Source: Owenia fusiformis (taxonomy: Eukaryota > Annelida > Polychaeta > Sabellida > Oweniidae). Taken from it: a DNA stretch of 58,588 nucleotides. Within the stretch, counting starts at the first letter, position 1; each line of letters opens with the position of its first letter. Below, piece by piece: positions 1 to 11,724 of this stretch. The DNA is taken from assembly GCA_903813345.2 (NCBI GenBank), contig CAIIXF020000006.1:37231348-37289935 (forward strand), in the 5' to 3' direction. Under the pieces are notes generated by a model, which had not been told where the DNA came from, did not search any database, and saw nothing but the letters and a program-made list of their open reading frames with translations. The translations under genes were made by a program, and so were the position numbers.

Positions 1-572
1 GCTTCTCGTCCAGGGCACCTATGGTGTTTGGGAAGTTCCAGCGACTCAAGAACCCGTCAGCTATCGCTTGCCATGCAGCAGGAGTGGTCGGGGGAATCAT
101 CACCTCATCCAGGTACTCATCCACTATCGCTTGACACACTTCTCTGATGATAACGGAGATTGAGTTATGGGGTATCCTCCAGCTGTATTGAAGATCTCTG
201 TACTTTGCACCCGATGCCAGATGACGGAGCGTCACTGATAACGTTAGGCCTGGTTCGAGAGCCTCTCGTATGTTGTTTGGTAAGGCGATGCTCAACTCTG
301 TTCAATATTTCATCAAACATCTCCGGAGGCATCCTGAGAAAGTTTTTAAAGGCTTGTGGATCCTCCCTCCTAAGCTCTACCATCAACTGGTCATACAAGC
401 CAAATTGTCTGCGACGTTTCACCCATTCTCTCGACCATACATTTCTATCTTTCCTTGCCCTTTCCTGCTGATGTCGACGAATGTGATTGCCAATTTCTAA
501 GTCAATTTCATCCCGCTCTCTCTGAGTAATGGCAACCATGTACATTAAACGAACCTTTTCAGGACAATCCAT
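1..572 (-). pseudogene. PIF/Harbinger transposase-derived nuclease remnant (HARBI1-like), 3' end outside window
   Basis: The minus strand from 572 reads an N-terminal region with the LRMPPEMFDEIL stretch typical of PIF/Harbinger nucleases. After about 100 codons the reading frame must shift near 255-265. The new frame gives LRHLASGAKYRDLQYSW, then RIPHNSIS, and ends at the window edge with RWNFPNTIGALDEK, the region of the first catalytic Asp in this DDE nuclease family. The AGAGGCTCTC stretch at the break looks like a 2-base deletion. The 165-572 frame alone would stop early, so the copy is probably dead. In intact elements this nuclease excises and reinserts the transposon together with a Myb-like partner; no partner is visible here. 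A domesticated HARBI1 gene is less likely because of the frameshift. Confidence 0.85.
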
Positions 573-1200
573 GATGAAGACTGACAGTCTGACACGACCA
601 AAAGTGTCACATGGTCAGGAGTGAATAAATCGAAGAGGAAAAAACTGCAGAAACTGCAGAAGACGGTGACAAGCTGCGTCATTAGACGGTACGATTTCGA
701 ATTCACGGTAATAGGATGTTAGGAGGATGTTATGAAGCCGTTATAAGGCCGTCAACACGTCAATGGACTGTTACCTAGGCGTTAAGCGGCTGGTACCGTG
801 AAAACGCTCTTAATGTGACATTTCAAACACCCGTTGGGAGCCCGTTTATTGGACGGTACCAAAGCGGTAAACTGTCGTTCGCAACCCGTCGCTGATTGAG
901 TCAACGTCCCCCATCGTCCCATCACCGCCTTGTGAACGTGTCCTTAACGGCCGCACCGTTCTCATACCATTCCCATACCGCTATCGCCGTTCGCAGCCGA
1001 ACGTTAGTCAAACGGAAAAAGTTTTGAGCATGCTCAAAAAATTCGCCGGGTGTGGCTGGCCGGCAACGTTCCCTGAACGTTTTCAAACGGCCGGGAAACG
1101 GCCCACCGTGTTACCATGCCGGCCATCGCCGTCTGGCCATAATTAGCCACACGGTGGCGAACGGTGGGCCTACACGGCTAGTGTGACCGCTACTTTAACA
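573..1200. other. CG-rich non-coding flank of the Harbinger remnant
   Basis: No convincing reading frame. Base composition is much richer in CG than the rest of the window, with many CCGTT/AACGG motifs, so it may be transposon sequence upstream of the nuclease. A perfect 18-base palindrome (TTTTGAGCATGCTCAAAA) lies at 1022-1039. No matching terminal repeat was found to define an element end. Confidence 0.5.
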
Positions 1201-4200
1201 AGAGGTACGATATTGTAGTCAGCTTGACGGGCGGCGGGCGGGCGGCGGGCGGGCGGCGTCTCACTTTTCAGCTTGTCTACAGGTTTCCAGCCAAACCATT
1301 TGAGGGATTCATCTGAAATTTTCAGGGATGTTTCTACATATCAACGTCAAGAACTGATTAGTTTTTGGGCATTCTGGGTAAACTTTAAGGTGGCCATTTT
1401 GGATATTCCGTCCTAAAATCTTTACTTTCAAGACTTGTCTACAGGTTTCCAGCCAAACCATTTTAGGGATTCATCTGAAATTTTCAGGGATGTTTCTACA
1501 TATCAACGTCAAGAACTGATTAGTTTTTGGGCATTCTGGGTAAATTTTAAGGTGGCCATTTTGGATTTTCCGTCAATAACAAGAGGTTCGATATTGTAGT
1601 CAGCTTGACGGGCGGCGGGCGGGCGGGCGGGCGGGCGGCGGGCGGCGTCTCACTTTTCAGCTTGTCTACAGGTTTCCAGCCAAACGATTTGAGGGATTCA
1701 TCTGAAATTTTCAGGGATGTTTCTACATATTAACGTCAAGAACTGATTAGTTTTTGGGCATTCTGGGTAAATTTTAGGGTGGCCATTTTGGATTTTCCGT
1801 CCCTAACAAGAGGTACGATATTGTAGTCAGCTTGACGGGCGGCGGGCGGCGGGCGGGCGGCGGGCGGCGTCTCACTTTTCAGCTTGTCTACAGGTTTCCA
1901 GCCAAACCATTTGAGGGATTCATCTGAAATTTTCAGGGAGGTTTCTACATATCAACGTCAAGAACTGATTAGGTTTTGGGCATTCTAAGGTGGCCATTTT
2001 GGATTTTCCGTCCTAAAATCTTTACTTTCAAGACTTGTCTACAGGTTTCCAGCCAAACCATTTTAGGGATTCATCTGAAATTTTCAGGGATGTTTTTACA
2101 TATCTACATCAAGAACTGATTAGTTTTTGGGCATTCTGGGTAAATTTAAAGGTGGCCATTTTGGATTTTCCGTCCTAAAATCTTTACTTTCAAGACTTGT
2201 CTACAGGTTTCCAGCCAAACCATTTGAGGGATTCATCTGAAATTTTCAGGGATGTTTCTACATATCAACGTCAAGAACTGATTAGTTTTTGGCATTCTGG
2301 TTAAATTTTAAGGTGGCCATTTTGGATATTCCGTCCTAAAATCTTTACTTTCAAGACTTGTCTACAGGTTTCCAGCCAAACCATTTGAGGGATTCATCTG
2401 AAATTTTCAGGGATGTTTCTACATATCAACGTCAAGAACTGATTAGTTTTTGGGCATTCTGGGTAAATTTTAAGGTGGCCATTTTGGATTTTCCGTCAAT
2501 AACAAGAGGTTCGATATTGTAGTCAGCTTGACGGGCGGCGGGCGGGCGGGCGGGCGGGCGGGCGGGCGGTAAGGCGGCGGGCGGCGTCTCACTTTTCAGC
2601 TTGTCTACAAGTTTCCAGCCAAACCATTTGAGGGATTCATCTGAAATTTTCAGGGATGTTTCTACATATCAACGTCAAGAACTGCTTAGTTTTTGGGCAT
2701 TCTGGGTAAATTTTAAGGTGGCCATTTTGGATTTTCCGTCCTAAAATCTTTACTTTCAAGACTTGTCTACAGGTTTCCAGCCAAACCATTTGAGGGATTC
2801 ATCTGAAATTTTCAGGGATGTTTCTACATATCAACGTCAAGAATTGATTAGTTTTTGGGCATTCTGGGTAAATTTTAAGGAGGCGATTTTGGATTTTCCG
2901 TCCTAAAATCTTCACTTTCAAGACTTGTCTACAGGTTTTCAGCCAAACCATTTGAGGGATTCATCTGAAATTTTCAGGGATGTTTCTACATATCAACGTC
3001 AAGAACTGATTAGTTTTTTGGCATTCTGGGTAAATTTTAAGCTGGCCATTCTGGATTTTCCGTCCTAAAATCTTTACTTTCAAGACTTGTCTACAGGTTT
3101 CCAGCTCAAACCATTTGAGGGATTTACCTGAAATTTTCAGGGATGTTTCTACATATCAACGTCAAGAACTGATTAGTTTTTGGGCATTCTGGGTAAATTT
3201 CAAGGTGGCTATTTTGGATTTCCGTCCTAAAATCTTTACTTTCAAGACTTGTTTCTACATATCAACGTCAAGAACCGATTAGTTTTTGGGCATTCTGGGT
3301 AAATTTTAAAGTGGCCATTTTGCATTTTCCGTCCCTAACAAGAGGTACGATATTGTAGTCAGCTTGACGGGCGGCGGGCGGCGGGTGGGCGGGCGGGCGG
3401 CGGGCGGCGTCTCACTTTTCAGCTTATCTACAGGTTTCCAGCCAAACCATTTGAGGGATTCATCTGAAATTTTCAGGGATGTTTCTACATATCAACGTCA
3501 ATAACTGATTAGTTTTTGGGCATTCTGGGTAAATTTAAAGGTGGCCATTTTGGATTTTCCGTCCTAAAATCTTTACTTTCAAGACTTGTCTACAGGTTTC
3601 CAGCCAAACCATTTGAGTGATTCATCTGAAATTTTCAGGGATGTTTCTACATATCAACGTCAATAACTGATTAGTTTTTGGGCATTCTGGGTAAATTTAA
3701 AGGTGGCCATTTTGGATTTTCCGTCCTAAAATCTTTACTTTCAAGACTTGTCTACATGTTTTCAGCCAAACCATTTGAGGGATTCATCTGAAATTTTCAG
3801 GGATGTTTATACATATCAACGTCAAGAACTGATCAGTTTTTAGGCATTTTAAGTAACTTTTAAGGTGGCCATTTTGGATTTCCGTCCTAAAATCTTCACT
3901 TTCAAGACTTGTCTACAGGTTTCCAGCCAAACCATTCAAGGGATTCATCTGAAATTTTCAGGGATGTTTTTACATATCAACGTCAATAACTAAATAATTT
4001 TTGATCATTCTGGGTAAATTTTAAGGTGACCATTTTGGATTTTCCGTCCTAAAATCTTTACTTTCAAGACTTGTCTACAGGTTTCCAGCCAAACCATTTG
4101 AGGGATTCATCTGAAATTTTCAGGGATGTTTTTACATATCAACGTCAAGAACTGATTAGTTTTTGGGCATTCTGGGTAAATTTTAAGGTGGCCATTTTGG

Positions 4201-4430
4201 ATTTTCCGTCCTAAAATCTTTACTTTCAAGACTTGTCTACAGGTTTCCAGCCAAACCATTTGAGGGATTCATCTGAAATTTACAGGGATGTTTCTACATA
4301 TCAACGTCAATAACTGATTAGTTTTTGGGCATTCTGGGTAAATTTTAAGGTGGCCATTTTGGATTTTCCGTCCTAAAATCGTTACTTTCAAGACTTGTCT
4401 ACAGGTTTCCAGCCAAACCGTTCAAATTTT
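1201..4430. repeat. ~161-bp satellite array with interspersed G-rich cores
   Basis: About 20 head-to-tail copies of a unit containing CTTGTCTACAGGTTTCCAGC, CATCTGAAATTTTCAGGGA and CCATTTTGGATTTTCCGTCC. Neighbouring units start 161-162 bp apart (for example 1272, 1434; 2034, 2196, 2357). In five places the unit is lengthened to about 227 bp by AACAAGAGGTACGATATTG followed by a (GGGCGG)n run. Copies differ by scattered substitutions and small deletions, and the array decays after 4400. No protein coding. The same unit occurs inverted inside the mariner-like element at 42131-44477. Confidence 0.95.
2532..2586 (+). repeat. Longest G-rich core, potential G-quadruplex
   Basis: Repeated GGGCGGGCGGGC with more than four GGG runs separated by one to three bases. 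Shorter versions lie near 1228-1259, 1608-1649, 1836-1870 and 3367-3410, each in the same place relative to the satellite unit. Confidence 0.7.
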
Positions 4431-7299
4431 TACATATGTTACACAGTGATAAGTTCTAGAGCTGATTAACTTTTCTGCGGCCATCTTGCTTTCTTGGTCA
4501 ACAAGACCACAATGCTGTGTTTTAGGTACGATATTGTTCACGTCTGTGCCTTGTTTCTGATTTACTCAAAATCGTGCAAGCAAGGGGACGCAAAACAAAG
4601 AATCTACTTTTTATGGCCTAACGTCAATTGTCCCTATTGAATGATTATAGGGGGGGGGGGGTATAGGAGATGCTGATATGGCTACTCCCTAACAAACTAT
4701 ATTTAGTTTTAAGATTGTCAGCATAGACTCAATAGCAATTACCTGTTCCCCTGGAAGGAATCCCTCAGCTGATAAAATGCACATGTGCTTGCCTGGGTAA
4801 GCTTATGCTGGACTAGACAGAGCTCATGCTTCAAACCATCATTGGAATGTAAATTATTGTACTTTTAAGGATATATTAAATGAAATAATGAGCATACAAA
4901 TGCAGACTGATGCATCTGAATAAGAATCGTAAGACCTTGACTTATAAAGAGAAATTCTTGATAAAATTTTAGAAAAATAAAAATATAAAAACAAGAATTT
5001 AACATGAAGAAATGACCCTTTAGACTAACAAAGGCATCCAGAAAAATTTAAAAAAACAGTTGATCATTACAAAATTATAACGTTATTCCATAATAGCATG
5101 TTTTCCACAATTCCCCACATAGATTGGAAATAATTTTAGATTACTTCTTAAAGCAGTATTGGTGCCAATGATTTCTCTGAAGCTGCAACAATAAAGCTGG
5201 CGAGACTAAAAAACGAATGAAAATATGCTTATTTATTACTCTAAATTGTGTTTTTGTCAAAACCACTCAACATATCTCCCCATAACTTTGGGAAACACTT
5301 GACTACAGTGCTAGCAACATAATATGTATAAACCAGTGCTATAGTTAATGCATAACTGATTTTATAGAATGATAATATAGTACCCCCTGAAATATTATTC
5401 TAGGGGGAGGGGGGGTAAAACTGCTCAGAATCATTCGTCCACAAACTAAAAAGACCCAGACATACATGAATTGATGCTAAATGAAGTCATCTTTCAGAAA
5501 CATTATGTCTATCAAGTGGCCCTTGAACTTCCCAAAACCCATGATGTAGCCTGGCCTATAACATAATTGAAATCAGACAAGTAATAAAAAAGCTCAGAGG
5601 GGGTCCAAATGACCCCCCCCCTCTTGCGACTTAATGCTATAACAAGAGATCATTTAAAAAAATGAAGGCTCGTGTGAAGGAGATGTTTGCTGTGTTGTAA
5701 TGAATTGTATTGATAAATAGGGATATGAAAATATAACCGTGACACAAGATAAAAAAGATGTAAAACTTGATTATGAATATGTGAACTACAGGCATGTATA
5801 GACGGGTGTTCCTGACAAAGACTGAAAAATTGAAATATTATGCATATTTTGAAAGACGTTCTATTTACTTGTAAAGCAGGTGTTCATTACAGAAGAGTGT
5901 TTTCTAAGTCAAGTTTCACTGTATAAGTAAATTGCCAATTGCTTACTTTTAACGCGGTTGTTATTTACCGAACGGCAAAAGTAGAAAAAATCCAAACATT
6001 TTGAACTGATTAAGATCTTTAAATTGTGAAGGTCTGAGTACCTGGACCTCTTAGAAAACATCCAAAGATATGAAAAAGTGAAGATGGGTCAATTTGATTC
6101 TCGTTCTCCGAAGATATTAATAAAATAGTTAAATGTTCGGAGTTTTTTTAATGCTGTAAATTGTTCACAATTCTAAATCAATAAGTCGCTCGTATTTCTG
6201 TCGTATTTAGGAAATCATGCCGAAAATCAGTGCACAGTGTCCATGGTGTTGGCAAAACTGCCCTAGTTCACGTCACCATACTAGTCAATGGGCAAAAGGG
6301 CAAACGCCTGACTTTTTATCTCGAGTTATGGATTTATGTGGCCTCACTGGCCTATCTGAGGTTCTAAAGCTATGTCTAAGCTAAATCTTGACACTAAACT
6401 CAATAGGGGCCAGAGGGGGAGAAACACCAGGGTTCAAAGATGACATACGCTTATAATGTAAATCTGTATTGAGATGACATCGTAGCTGATTGGTCAAAAG
6501 TCGACAAACAAATGACGTCATCAATGGCGGTTTCAAAATTTTCAAAATACGCTTCGAATAATATTATGTTCATTTCTGGCGTGTTAACCAATATCATAGC
6601 TTCTCATTTCACATCAAGATAAAGAAAGGTGTACAGAATATGCCTATATCAATTAAAACATCCCATCGAAGTGTAGTTTTTGATTACTAGCCGATTAAAA
6701 TTCGAACGAACAAAGGTGGTAAGCAAGAGAGGTAATTATGTCTGTCATCTTTAAACTCTGGGGCTTTCCCTCCTCTTATAGGGGCCAAACATCTACTTTT
6801 TGAAATAATTGGTCAATTGTGACACTACCCCCTCTCTCTCTGCCGACACAAATTGAAATTCACAAAAATGAAGGCAAAATTAATACGCCACTTGACTCGA
6901 AATTTTCCTTCAGATAGCCCAAATAAACGCATTTTCAGAAGAAATGACATGTTGTCATTGCAAAAAGATGACAACTGTGCCTACATACTAGCTTACTGAC
7001 TCGTCATGATCACAATTGTGTTGGGACTACATTTATTTTTGAATACTACTTTTTTCTGCGGTAGTGACGTATTAGGGCATTTTGGCCGTTGTTGTAAAAT
7101 TGCGTATATGTCGTTTGAAACCCTCTCTAACGCAATTTTATTATAAACTAGCACCTTAGGGTTAAACTTTTGCTCGAGGAATTAACTCATTTTCATCAAT
7201 AAATATTAACCCATCAGGTTTTCTACTAGTAAACTAACGTTTAAACCTCAGTCCATTGTCGTTATCACTTACTACTAAACCCAAGTGAGATATGGCTCT
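4431..7299. other. Non-coding region, with a degenerate relative of the TTA-flanked element
   Basis: No gene recognised on either strand. It contains a G11 tract near 4650 and several C/G homopolymer runs. About 5170-5470 resembles the right arm of the element at 17936-21816: CTGAAGCTGCAA, CCCCATAACTTTGGGA, then ATAATATAGTACCCCCTGAAA and a GGGGG run, in the same order. That match is by eye and imperfect. The rest shows only AT-rich sequence. Confidence 0.45.
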
Positions 7300-8720
7300 T
7301 GCCTCAGGACGAGCCAAAAATAAGGTTGTGGGCATTAGGGTCAATTATTTTTTTTAGATTTATATAGCTGACAAAACGAGCATAGAAAAAGCATAAATAC
7401 CCCCTGTGGTCGCGCAATGGTACGAAATCTAGGCAATCACCAAACTACTAGAATAAGCTTTCGTTTTATAAAACGTTTACTTTTGGCCATGAATCATGAT
7501 GTGAACAAGATCAAGTGATATAAGGGAACATGAGGCAAAGCGGCCCAAAAAATTTAATTTTAAGTTGTTCTGTACGGGGTATTTTCGTATTTGTCAATCA
7601 TCGCGCACTTTAATGTTCCACTTTATTAATGGTTTGTGGTTTACATTTTTCGAGTGTTTTATACTTTCCTAGGACTATCTTCTGTGATTTTTCAATGGTC
7701 AAAAATATTGTCGAGAGTGGGGCAAAACGGCCCATGGGTGGGGCAAAACGGCCCACCCTCTGTTACATGGGTTTTGAAACCAAAATTAATCAATTACAAG
7801 ACTCGTCCACAAACATCTTATCTCAGACGTTCAAACCTTTGACAGATAAAGTATTCTTAACCCCTACCATAATTCTAGTCATTCGATATGTGTCGGAAGG
7901 AAATTAGGCACAAGCCAGATGTTAAAATTGTTACATTTGAAAACCAATTGTTCTTGCACAATAAGATTTTTGTATGTTATAACATGTGTGGGCCGTTTTG
8001 CCCCAAAGACATGTGAATTTTCAAATAGACGTCAAATTTAATTTGCCTAATATTTGAAGCTCGAAATTTTTACAAATAAAGAATAAATATGCACACTCTA
8101 TGTAAAATGTTAAATCAAAACGATATTCTATTGTTGCCGGATTGTTTAGAGATTCTCGTGAGAGGGGTAATTTCCAAAAAGAGGGTGAAAAGTAGAATTA
8201 CCTCTTACGTAAAGCGAGACGCTGCTTGGTTAAAAATGGACGCTCGAGAAGGTGGCAGATATTTCAAAATTCGATTTTGTGACTTTTGAAGAACCATCTT
8301 TTTATAGTTTAAAAGATATTTCGATGGGCCACTTTGCCCCAGAGGGCCGTTTTGCCCCATGTTCCCCTAATCACAATCAAAGTTCATCGAAAGATTAAAA
8401 CCAGTGCACAGTGTTCATGGTGTTGTTGTAAAATTGCGTATATGTCGTTTGAAATCCTCAGCACGAGCCAAAAATAAGGTTGTGGGCATTAGGGTCAATT
8501 AATTTTTTTAGATTTATATCGCTGACAAAACGAGCATAGAAAAAGCATAAATACCCCCTGTGGTCGCGCAATGGTACGAAATCTAGGCCATCACCAAACT
8601 ACTAGAATAACCTTTCGTTTTATTAAAACGTTTACTTTTGGCCATAAATCATGATGTGGACAAAATCAAGTGATATAATCACAATCAAAGTTCATCAAAA
8701 GATTAACAATCCTTCGCGAC
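7300..8720. repeat. Local direct duplication (7300-7522 with 8368-8395, versus 8461-8720)
   Basis: The block from GGTTGTGGGCATTAGGGTC to GATCAAGTGATATA at 7320-7522 recurs almost unchanged at 8478-8680. Its continuation ATCACAATCAAAGTTCATC follows directly in the second copy. In the first copy it is displaced to 8370 by an 845-bp insertion, so the second copy is the empty paralogous site. The GTGCACAGTGT(C/T)CATGGTGTTG motif at about 6222 and 8401 shows the duplication started further left, with deletions. Confidence 0.85.
7523..8367. mobile_element. TA-flanked MITE with GGGGCAAAACGGCCC repeats
   Basis: The ends are inverted repeats: AGGGAACATGAGGCAAAGCGGCCC at left and, read in reverse, GGGGAACATGGGGCAAAACGGCCC at right. 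Both flanks carry TA, as expected for Tc1/mariner-type insertion, and the empty site GATATAATCAC is preserved at 8676. The motif GGGGCAAAACGGCCC or its complement also occurs internally near 7740, 7990 and 8330, which is unusual and may be transposase-binding subterminal repeats. No transposase is encoded; short internal frames match nothing I know. Confidence 0.85.
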
Positions 8721-8726
8721 ATTACT

Positions 8727-9000
8727 TACCAAATGCAAAATCCGCTGCACACATCTTTTTAAAGCAGCTAAGACAATTTTGATTGACTTCAAGTGCATCT
8801 TTTCCCTAAACCAATTCATCACATGTACTGTACAATTATTAAATAAAACACAGTCTGGTCAATCATGGCACTGTACATCCATTTTATATTTTACCTCGCA
8901 TTGTTCTTAATTGAAGGCTAGTCCAATGTAATATGTTGAACAAAGCATTTAGATGCGTGCTTAACTCCTTCATTTGATTATCTGCATCATTTGATAGTCT
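8727..9000 (-). other. Two possible exons of an unrecognised gene next to the gap
   Basis: Minus strand 9000 to 8895 is open (about 35 codons containing DNQMKELSTHLNALF) and ends at a donor GAG|GTAAAA. About 100 bases on, 8730 ends at a stronger donor TTTG|GTAAGT after an open stretch containing NCLSCFKKMCAADF; an AG acceptor in matching phase exists but has no clear pyrimidine tract. The peptide is not UGT and I do not recognise it. The upstream part is lost in the gap, so this may be a real small gene or chance. Confidence 0.25.
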
Positions 9001-9500
9001 NNNNNNNNNNNNNNNNNNNNNNNNNNNNNNNNNNNNNNNNNNNNNNNNNNNNNNNNNNNNNNNNNNNNNNNNNNNNNNNNNNNNNNNNNNNNNNNNNNNN
9101 NNNNNNNNNNNNNNNNNNNNNNNNNNNNNNNNNNNNNNNNNNNNNNNNNNNNNNNNNNNNNNNNNNNNNNNNNNNNNNNNNNNNNNNNNNNNNNNNNNNN
9201 NNNNNNNNNNNNNNNNNNNNNNNNNNNNNNNNNNNNNNNNNNNNNNNNNNNNNNNNNNNNNNNNNNNNNNNNNNNNNNNNNNNNNNNNNNNNNNNNNNNN
9301 NNNNNNNNNNNNNNNNNNNNNNNNNNNNNNNNNNNNNNNNNNNNNNNNNNNNNNNNNNNNNNNNNNNNNNNNNNNNNNNNNNNNNNNNNNNNNNNNNNNN
9401 NNNNNNNNNNNNNNNNNNNNNNNNNNNNNNNNNNNNNNNNNNNNNNNNNNNNNNNNNNNNNNNNNNNNNNNNNNNNNNNNNNNNNNNNNNNNNNNNNNNN
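9001..9500. other. Assembly gap (500 N)
   Basis: Exactly 500 N, probably a scaffold gap of unknown true size. It removes the C-terminal half of the UGT gene starting at 10396. Sequence left of the gap is not UGT, so at least 680 bp of coding sequence is missing here if the gene is complete. Confidence 0.99.
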
Positions 9501-10396
9501 CCATGTTTTCCAGCTTTCTCAATAATGTTGGCATAGTGTCGATCTAAAGGCTTTGGGTTTTCGAGGAAAAATCCTTCTACAGATATAACATGTGGCATTA
9601 AGGGAAGTGGGTAATGAAGTGCATCATTTCTGTTCATAAAGACCAGAGAGGCAATTTTGTCAGCATTCTCTATGTAATCACAGGCATCTCCATAATCCAG
9701 TTCTTTACATATCTCAAAAGATTTACTGAACAATTTCCTGTTCACATTTTGAAGTTTAAAATAGTCCCAAACATTGAAGACTCTTTCTGAGAAAGACAAA
9801 ATGTCCGAGTATGGTTCAACATAAGCAGAAACATATGCAAGATTAAATCTTTGTACAAGATTTGCATCAAAACTCATTGGTCCCCAGTTTTCATAAAGAA
9901 TCAATGGAATATTGAAAGTTGCAGCTATAATCCTTGACACCATCATAAGCTCATCGCTTATTATCAAGTCAAACTTTGCACTCGCAATCTTTTTCCAAAC
10001 AGTTTTGTCTTTCAGAGGATGGGAAATTAAATCAAAATATATAGGTAGTACAGTGTCAAAGGCATCCAAAGCATCCCCTATTAAGCTGACAACATGATCC
10101 TGATTCAAAGTATTTATGTCCTTGGATGGATCAACAGGTGGCTTCTTGAAATGTAAGATATTAAATGTTTTGTTCATATTATTTGTCTCACCTAATTTAA
10201 ACAAAGCATCATGTTCAATCTGATCAGAGAGCAAGAGGCTTACTTCATGACCAGCATTCATCATAATTCGTCCAATATTTATTGTATTCCTCATTCTGCT
10301 ATTATAGCCGAAATCCACTGGTACAACGAGAATATTTCCACATTCACAAAGAGATGAACACAAAATGACTGATAACAAAAGTCCTGTGAAATCCAT
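9501..10396 (-). CDS. UDP-glycosyltransferase-like, N-terminal half, cut by assembly gap
   Basis: Encodes the first ~298 residues of an intronless GT-B fold, UGT-like membrane protein: signal peptide 1-19, then the acceptor-binding domain. It differs from the full-length copy at 48208-49788 by only about three residues in this span (for example Ser for Thr at 53 and Leu for Val at 110), so it is a very recent duplicate or an allelic copy placed on the same scaffold. The start Met is shared by every paralog and precedes the signal peptide. The donor-binding domain and membrane anchor fall in the gap. It has FGYNSRM at 29-35 where canonical animal UGTs have GSHW. Confidence 0.9.
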
Positions 10397-10830
10397 CTTT
10401 TAATACTGTATATCACTGTAATTCTTAACATATAACTCACTAGTTCAACACATTATTTTTGATTCACTTGTGCTTGACATTGGTATATGAACAAATAACA
10501 CATATACCCTCTGGTCAAAAAATTATGTGCATCATCATCTACTATTTACAACTTTTAAAAAATGATTTTTATATTAATTTTAATAGACTAAGCAGCAAGG
10601 ATTTACAATTGTCTCTTCAATTCATAATAAAATCTTCAATTGCAATTGCAAAAATAATACCATTTATAATATACATGTATATGATATTTACTTTAGAAAT
10701 TCCTGCTGATGCACAATTCTTTGGACCAGAGGGTATGCTGATCTTTGCTACCAATAGAGTATATAGCAGTTGTAACAACTAGAGAGCAATGACTTGTTTA
10801 TCACACTTGAAGAATAAAGCCCCAAAATAC
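10397..10830 (-). promoter_or_regulatory. Conserved 5' flank of the gap-cut UGT, candidate TATA promoter
   Basis: This ~430-bp block is conserved upstream of every UGT copy and of the 5' relic. A TATATA lies at 10760-10765 (minus strand GCTATATACTC), about 365 bp before the start codon, and a possible acceptor ATTACAG lies just before the start, so a 5' untranslated intron is possible. There is no transcript evidence, so treat this as a conserved flank. Confidence 0.4.
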
Positions 10831-11724
10831 ATTATTTATGAGGTGTTAGGTCACATTGACATAACATATGTATCTCATACAGAACTCACAAATAAAGTGT
10901 ATACTAAAGACTAAATACAGGGTATCCAAGTCAGGGCATCTGTTATTTGCCAAGACCTGTTTTATTCATATCATTACCAGCTTGCCTAATATTGCATATT
11001 ATCCCATGGTTAGAAGGATATAGATCGAATATCACGTGAAGATAAATTTGATATATGGATCAGGATATCATATTTCAGCAAAAAATCCCCAAACCATTGA
11101 ATATCACTTTTGAAACCATCAAATATCACTTTGAAACCATTCAAACCTTTTAAAAGGTGATATAAGGGTGTCAAAAGTGATATCCGATGGTTATGATTTT
11201 TTTTAAATTAATTTTTGATTTCTATAAAAAACAAAAAACCTTTAAAAACTTACCTTTTTTAGATACGATGAATGGCAAACGCTAATTGTAAACCATATAT
11301 GTTGTATGTCATAAGAAAAACAAACACTATATGTTCCAAACCCACGATCTCACGTGAAAAGAAACAATGTCCAAATACCCTTTCCTCCATCATTCAAGAA
11401 CCAATATCACAATCCAAGACCAGAACACCAACGTATAGGTATAAAAAAGGGACATTTCAATCATACTGAAGTCATTACAATACATGTTGAAGAAAAATTA
11501 GAAATTGATAGCCAATACTCATGTATGTATGTATATATTTATTGTCCTTTACAAAAAAGGTGATTTATTCATGCAATTATAAAAAGATTAATATGTACAA
11601 ACAATCTAACAAACAAGCACCAAACAAATTCTAATCCATATAAATTGCCGACTTCAAGCCACTGCGTTGCCGTTTGGACAAAATATATCAGATTAAACAG
11701 TTGTGTATGAATATGAAGAATACA

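Noticed and set aside
1201-4430. CRISPR-like repeat-spacer array
   Set aside because: The whole 161-bp unit is conserved with no unique spacers, and the DNA is eukaryotic.
7629-7907. 92-codon plus-strand frame
   Set aside because: It lies inside the TA-flanked MITE and includes the GGGGCAAAACGGCCC repeats; no transposase motifs.
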